Assembly (NCBI GenBank): GCA_023263015.1
Contig: JALQXV010000048.1
Location: forward strand, 1-23,945
DNA: 23,945 bases
Direction of reading: 5' to 3'
From: Candidatus Saccharimonadia bacterium
GTDB taxonomy: Bacteria > Patescibacteriota > Saccharimonadia > Saccharimonadales > 2-12-FULL-41-12
In this document: piece after piece, positions 20,121 through 23,945 of the stretch
How positions within the stretch are numbered: position 1 is the first letter of the stretch
Layout: every line of letters begins with the position of its first letter
Made by a program: the position numbers and the translations under genes
The notes under the pieces: model-generated
Told to the model about the DNA's origin: nothing
The model's input: the letters and a program-made list of their open reading frames with translations, nothing else
Database searches by the model: none

Positions 20121-21635
20121 ATGGATCCAATTACCATCATATTGGCTATTGCTGGTATTGGCGTTGGTTTTGGCGCAAGCACCGCTGTTACAAAACGAAA
20201 ACTAGGCAGCGCTGAAGCTGAGGCAACCAAAGAGCTTGAAAAAGCCAAAAAAGAGGGCGCCAAAGAACTACAAAAGGCCCGCGACGAAGCTCACCAGATT
20301 GCCGAAAATGCCCGCAAAGATGAAAAGACCCGCCGGAACGAATACAAAGACATTGAATCCCGCTTACTGGCTCGTGAAGAGTCTTTAGACAAAAAGCTGG
20401 ATAGTCTCGACAAGCGAACTGAAGCGCTCCGTGCAGCTGAGGATGAAGTAGAGTCGTTAAAAAATGAGATTCGCGAAATTCGTGGTCGCCAACAAGAAAA
20501 ACTTGAAAAGATCGCAAAGCTTAGCAAAGCCGATGCCGCTGATAAGCTTATGCAAATGACCGAACGTGACATCAAAAATGACCTAACAGGCCTTATTTCT
20601 AAGCTACAAAATGATGCTAAAGAACTTGCCGAAGAAAAAGCCGCAGTTATTATTACCGAGGCTATGGAACGTATGGCCAGTGAAGTTACCGCAGAGCGTA
20701 CTGTCACCGCAGTTAAATTGCCTGATGAAGAGATGAAGGGTCGCATTATTGGTAAGGAAGGCCGTAATATCCAATCACTTCAACGAGCGACTGGCGTAGA
20801 TATTATGGTTGATGATACACCTGGCATGATTATTCTAAGTTCATTTGACCCTGTTCGTCGTGAAGTTGCCCGTGTTGCTCTAGAGATGCTCCTAAAAGAT
20901 GGTCGTGTACACCCTGGTCGTATCGAAGAAGTTGTTGAAAAGGCTCAAAAGCAAGTTCAGAAAGACGTAATGCGTACTGCCGAAGATGCAGCTCGAGAAG
21001 TTGGTATTGTTGGTATTCCAAAAGAAATTATGCAGTACTTGGGTGAGCTTAAGTTCCGAACCAGTTACGGGCAAAACGTTCTTAAACACAGTACCGAAAT
21101 GGCACATATGGCTGGTGTTATTGCCGAGCAGATTGGTGCCGATACTCGGGTAGCTAAGTATGCAGCATTACTCCATGACATGGGCAAAGCGTTGTCGCAC
21201 AAGATCGAAGGTAAACACCACCACATCGGTGCCGAAATCGCTCGCAAATATGGTGTTCCAGAAAACATCGCACATGCAATTGAAGCTCACCACGATGACG
21301 TTGAGGCAACAACCCCCGAGGCGTTAGTTGTTCGTGTAGTTGATGCTATTAGCGCTGCGCGCCCAGGTGCTCGCAATATTAGTGCCGAGAACTTTGCTGA
21401 ACGTATGCGCGACCTAGAAAATGTAGCGGTAAGTTTTGGGGGAGTTGATAAGGCTTACGCAATTAGTGCTGGTCGCGAAGTACGCGTCTTTGTTAAGCCA
21501 ACCGACCTTGATGACCTTGGCGCGATAAAGCTCGCTCGTGACGTTGCTAATAAAATCGAATCGACAATGCAGTACCCAGGCACGATTAAGGTAAATGTCA
21601 TTCGTGAAACTCGTGCAATTGAGTTCGCTAAGTAA
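20121..21635 (+). CDS. rny: Ribonuclease Y
   Basis: A 504-residue membrane-tethered endoribonuclease that starts mRNA decay. An N-terminal TM segment (about 3-20, IIL-AIAGIGVGFGAS) is followed by a long charged coiled coil (28-185), a KH RNA-binding domain with GRIIGKEGRN (207-216), and an HD phosphohydrolase domain with His323, His352-Asp353 (LLHDMGK), the HHHIGAEIARKYG segment and Asp408. Domain order and length match RNase Y (about 520 residues). The gene is followed 19 bases later by ymdB, its common neighbour. The long leader may carry post-transcriptional control. Confidence 0.97.
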   Translation: MDPITIILAIAGIGVGFGASTAVTKRKLGSAEAEATKELEKAKKEGAKELQKARDEAHQIAENARKDEKTRRNEYKDIESRLLAREESLDKKLDSLDKRTEALRAAEDEVESLKNEIREIRGRQQEKLEKIAKLSKADAADKLMQMTERDIKNDLTGLISKLQNDAKELAEEKAAVIITEAMERMASEVTAERTVTAVKLPDEEMKGRIIGKEGRNIQSLQRATGVDIMVDDTPGMIILSSFDPVRREVARVALEMLLKDGRVHPGRIEEVVEKAQKQVQKDVMRTAEDAAREVGIVGIPKEIMQYLGELKFRTSYGQNVLKHSTEMAHMAGVIAEQIGADTRVAKYAALLHDMGKALSHKIEGKHHHIGAEIARKYGVPENIAHAIEAHHDDVEATTPEALVVRVVDAISAARPGARNISAENFAERMRDLENVAVSFGGVDKAYAISAGREVRVFVKPTDLDDLGAIKLARDVANKIESTMQYPGTIKVNVIRETRAIEFAK

Positions 21636-21654
21636 CTAAGCCCAAGGAGCAGGC

Positions 21655-22449
21655 ATGAACATCTTATATATTGGGGATGTGATGGCAGAACCAGGCATGC
21701 GTGCTATTAAGCGGTTCTTGCCTGACATTAAACAGCAATACAATGTAGACTTCGTGATTGCACAAGCTGAAAACAGTAACCCTGTCGGCAAAGGCCCTAG
21801 TCATAAAGAAATAGATAAGCTAAAAGCTTACGGCGTAGATTGCTTTACGGGTGGTAACCATAGTTTAAGCGGAGATGGCTCGGAAGAACTTTTTAAGGAC
21901 CCGAGCGTGCCAATTGTGCGTCCAGCTAACCTTAATACAGACATTGGGGTAGGTTATAGGGTAATTGATTCCCCTCTTGGGCTGGTATTAGTTGTAAGTA
22001 TGCTCGGCCAAACCGTAGGCCGTCAGCTCGATATGCGCAATCCGCTTGTAGAGATAGATATGATTTATGAGGCTACAAAAGATCAGCCTCTGGTTGCGCG
22101 TATTGTTAATTTACACGGTGATTTCTCAAGCGAGAAAAGGGTATTTGGTTACTACTTAGACGGACGATTTTCACTTGTCGTGGGCGATCATTGGCATGTA
22201 CCAACTGCTGACGCAATGATCCTGCCAAATGGCACAGCTCATATTACTGATGTTGGTATGTGCGGCACAATTCATTCTTCATTGGGTGTTAAGACAGAAG
22301 TTATAGCTAAGCGATGGTTAACAGGACAATCTAGTCGCAACGAGATTGAATTTGATGGGCCACTCCAATTTAATGCTGTTCTTACTGACGTAGACTTGAA
22401 TACTGGCTTAGCCAAGTCAATTCTTCAAGTTCAGCGAATCGAATCGTAG
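21655..22449 (+). CDS. ymdB: YmdB-family metallophosphoesterase
   Basis: A 264-residue calcineurin-like phosphodiesterase of the YmdB family (2',3'- or 3',5'-cyclic nucleotide phosphodiesterases, cytoplasmic). Dimetal ligands are visible: Asp8 (IGDV), Glu39-Asn40 (AENSN), Asn68-His69 (GGNH), His154 (NLHGD), and His179/His181 (GDHWH). VRPAN and HITDVGMCG also fit. Two normally strict segments are altered: the HAExTSEK loop reads HGDFSSEK and THTH reads DHWH, though all metal-binding His remain. A Shine-Dalgarno AAGGAG precedes the ATG; the spacing from rny suggests co-transcription. Confidence 0.93.
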   Translation: MNILYIGDVMAEPGMRAIKRFLPDIKQQYNVDFVIAQAENSNPVGKGPSHKEIDKLKAYGVDCFTGGNHSLSGDGSEELFKDPSVPIVRPANLNTDIGVGYRVIDSPLGLVLVVSMLGQTVGRQLDMRNPLVEIDMIYEATKDQPLVARIVNLHGDFSSEKRVFGYYLDGRFSLVVGDHWHVPTADAMILPNGTAHITDVGMCGTIHSSLGVKTEVIAKRWLTGQSSRNEIEFDGPLQFNAVLTDVDLNTGLAKSILQVQRIES

Positions 22450-22458
22450 TGATATAGT
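22450..22458 (+). promoter_or_regulatory. Extended -10 promoter of the 22466 gene, leaderless
   Basis: TGA plus TATAGT (-10 at 22453-22458) overlaps the ymdB stop region. It ends 7 bases before the ATG at 22466, and the first in-frame ATG (22460) would lie upstream of the expected start site. Confidence 0.5.
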
Positions 22459-22465
22459 TATGCTT

Positions 22466-23812
22466 ATGAAAACTATTATTGCTCGTCTTAGTGTTTTGGT
22501 GTTTAGTTTTGTTATCGCTTCAACGGCTTTAAACGGTGCAGTTCAGGCTGCTAACGACCCGCTGTACCCTGAGTCGCACGAATATAGTGTAGTGATGCGT
22601 GGCAACACAGAATCTGTTGTGTATGCCAAAATCAATGTTTCAAACAATAAAGAAACGGCAATTAATAAGTATGAATTTGAAATCCCTAACCTAAAAGTTT
22701 CCGACATCGCTGGCTATCAAGTCGGCAAGGACAGATATTGTGTCCGTTACGATAATTCACCTGGGCGATACAATGACTGTTTGCGCTACGAAGAACAGGA
22801 CTATGACCTTTCGTATATACCAAGCAACGCAACCTATAAAAAGTTAACACCTAAGGGTGCTGACGGTGGCAAATTTAGTGTTGACTTGCCGGCTGCGGTG
22901 GAGCCAGGCAAATCAACTATCTTAGTCCTGACCTATATTGGTACAGGCGCGGTACGGAAGAATACTGGTTTATATTCTTTTAACTTCGAATCAATTAAAT
23001 CTGCGAATCGAATTAAGGATATGAAGGTCGCAGTTGATGTTGACAGGGACTTTGTACTGAAAGGGCAAAAGTCAAAAGTTAACTATAACAGCCCAGAAAA
23101 AGCCGCTTTACAGAGTGGTGCATCTGACCTAAGTATTGGCAGAGTTGCTCCGTATATCGGCAGTGAAGGTGGGGTAGTTAAGACCGCCCAAAATTTGGCG
23201 GCCAACGAAAGTTTTAGCGTTAAGGGCCAATATGCCGAATCTACGTGGCGCATTCATTTGAATAAAGTTATCATCGGTTCAATTATCTTTATTGCTCTCG
23301 TTGCAGCACTTGTGTTCTTGATCCGTAGACAGGCTAAAAAACCAAAGAAACCCACTGCTATAGCTCCAGCTAGTGTCGTACCTAGTAAGACAGTTACAGC
23401 CCCTCTGTGGAGCCCATTATTCGTCTTAGTTGGTCTTGGTTCCACTGTAGCTGTTGTTCTTGGAACGTACGGTTTATCGGTAATTATCGAATCATTTAAC
23501 GACTCACGTAACTACAATGATTCAGAAACGATCAGCGGTATTTTACTTGTCATTATTATGATCCTTTTCTATTTCTTGGCCACCTTTGGACCGGCTATTT
23601 GGATCGCTGTTCGCCGAAGGGACTGGCGTTCATTCCTTAGTGTATTGTTCTGGCAATTCGCATGGCTAATTATTGCTGCGGCAATTTACCAATGGGGTAT
23701 TAGGGGAATGATTGATCAGCCTCAGTACGAGGAAGATCGTCCATACTACGATGGTAATATGCTCGAACTACGATCTGACGTTCAAGATGGTGCCAAAATT
23801 CAATCGAATTAG
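22466..23812 (+). CDS. Secreted/membrane protein of unknown function, signal peptide plus 4 TM
   Basis: A 448-residue protein, family not recognised. A signal peptide covers 1-28 or 29 (VQAAND cleavage region). An outside domain of about 235 residues follows, rich in beta-like stretches, with two Cys (92 and 105) that could pair. Four TM segments lie at about 268-287, 317-341, 358-382 and 390-411, separated by a Lys/Pro-rich loop (288-315) and an RRRDWR loop (383-388); the tail is acidic. The layout (exported N-domain, TM bundle, short tail) recalls DUF2207-type proteins, but no motif proves this. An ATG two codons earlier (22460) is in frame; the one at 22466 is preferred because of the -10 spacing and a better signal peptide start. 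Confidence 0.7.
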   Translation: MKTIIARLSVLVFSFVIASTALNGAVQAANDPLYPESHEYSVVMRGNTESVVYAKINVSNNKETAINKYEFEIPNLKVSDIAGYQVGKDRYCVRYDNSPGRYNDCLRYEEQDYDLSYIPSNATYKKLTPKGADGGKFSVDLPAAVEPGKSTILVLTYIGTGAVRKNTGLYSFNFESIKSANRIKDMKVAVDVDRDFVLKGQKSKVNYNSPEKAALQSGASDLSIGRVAPYIGSEGGVVKTAQNLAANESFSVKGQYAESTWRIHLNKVIIGSIIFIALVAALVFLIRRQAKKPKKPTAIAPASVVPSKTVTAPLWSPLFVLVGLGSTVAVVLGTYGLSVIIESFNDSRNYNDSETISGILLVIIMILFYFLATFGPAIWIAVRRRDWRSFLSVLFWQFAWLIIAAAIYQWGIRGMIDQPQYEEDRPYYDGNMLELRSDVQDGAKIQSN

Positions 23813-23840
23813 CCGATACTGTTCATTAACTACCAATTCG

Positions 23841-23849
23841 TGTTATAAT
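23841..23849 (+). promoter_or_regulatory. Extended -10 promoter of tRNA-Pro
   Basis: TGT plus TATAAT (-10 at 23844-23849) lies 23 bases before the first base of the tRNA. Predicted transcription start is near 23856, leaving a short 5' leader for RNase P. Confidence 0.65.
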
Positions 23850-23872
23850 CTCCCCTGTTACTTTTGAAGAAA

Positions 23873-23945
23873 CGGGGATTGGCGCAGTTGGCTAGCGCGC
23901 GCGGTTTGGGACCGCGAGGTCGAAGGTTCGAGTCCTTTATCCCCG
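23873..23945 (+). tRNA. tRNA-Pro (anticodon UGG)
   Basis: A full cloverleaf folds by eye. Acceptor stem CGGGGAT/ATCCCCG pairs 23873-23879 with 23939-23945; the D-stem GCGC/GCGC encloses AGTTGGCTA. Anticodon stem CGCGG/CCGCG has loop TTTGGGA with anticodon TGG at 23907-23909; the T arm has GGTTCGAGTCC. The first base is C, so the acceptor begins with C-G, typical of bacterial tRNA-Pro. The window ends at the last acceptor base, so the discriminator base and any encoded CCA are not visible. UGG can read all four Pro codons by wobble. Confidence 0.96.

Noticed and set aside
1..23945. Alternative genetic code (TGA as Gly or Trp) suggested by CPR-like content
   Set aside because: Several genes end at TGA within ATGA/GTGA overlaps and reading through them does not extend the families; the standard code fits all proteins.
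1..23945. CRISPR arrays, insertion sequences, prophage or integrase genes
   Set aside because: No regularly spaced repeats, transposase, integrase or terminal inverted repeats were seen; the window is housekeeping and pilus genes. The tRNA-Pro at the right edge could be an attachment site, but nothing in view supports it.

Overview
The window looks like a chromosomal segment of a Patescibacteria (CPR) bacterium, most likely a Saccharibacterium (TM7). This is an inference from gene content and style, not from a marker comparison. The DNA is moderately AT-rich and uses the standard code: several genes end in TGA through ATGA stop/start overlaps, which argues against the Gracilibacteria/Absconditabacteria recoding of TGA. 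Genes are tightly packed, TsaB is unusually short, and no gap exceeds about 250 bases.

Layout. (1) 1-723: the 3' part of a PRPP synthetase gene. (2) 738-3100: a methionine module, made of a promoter with a palindrome over its -35, a SAM-I-clan riboswitch with a readable expression platform, and cobalamin-independent methionine synthase encoded as two overlapping genes (MetE N-domain and catalytic C-domain). (3) 3149-5984: yebC-ruvC-ruvA-ruvB, the Holliday-junction resolution set. (4) 5994-6629: a PH-domain membrane protein. (5) 6626-15395: a type IV pilus island. It holds pilM-pilN-pilO plus a small membrane protein on the minus strand, a divergent cluster of three minor pilins ending in a large PilX-type protein with a probable beta-solenoid, a terminator, the major pilin with its own promoter, and pilC and pilB. 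No prepilin peptidase, PilT or secretin is seen here. (6) 15585-17225: recA-recX. (7) 17205-18642: a PRC-barrel protein divergent from tsaE-tsaB (t6A tRNA modification). (8) 18694-19869: a membrane-anchored sortase-fold protein in which both the catalytic His and Cys positions are substituted. (9) 20121-22449: RNase Y and its usual neighbour YmdB. (10) 22466-23812: an unassigned secreted/membrane protein. (11) 23873 to the end: tRNA-Pro(UGG), complete except for the discriminator base.

How it works together. The methionine genes read as a self-contained SAM-repressed unit. The T4P genes would build an inner-membrane platform (PilM/N/O, PilC), an assembly motor (PilB), a shaft (major pilin) and a tip (three minor pilins). 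RecA/RecX and RuvABC cover strand exchange and branch migration, which together with a T4P could serve DNA uptake and recombination.

The most interesting signals are the riboswitch with a 13-of-14 alternative pairing that frees a buried Shine-Dalgarno; the split MetE; the pseudo-sortase; the PilX-type beta-solenoid protein; and a recurring promoter style (often TGn-extended -10) only 7-11 bases before the start codon, which predicts leaderless or nearly leaderless mRNAs.
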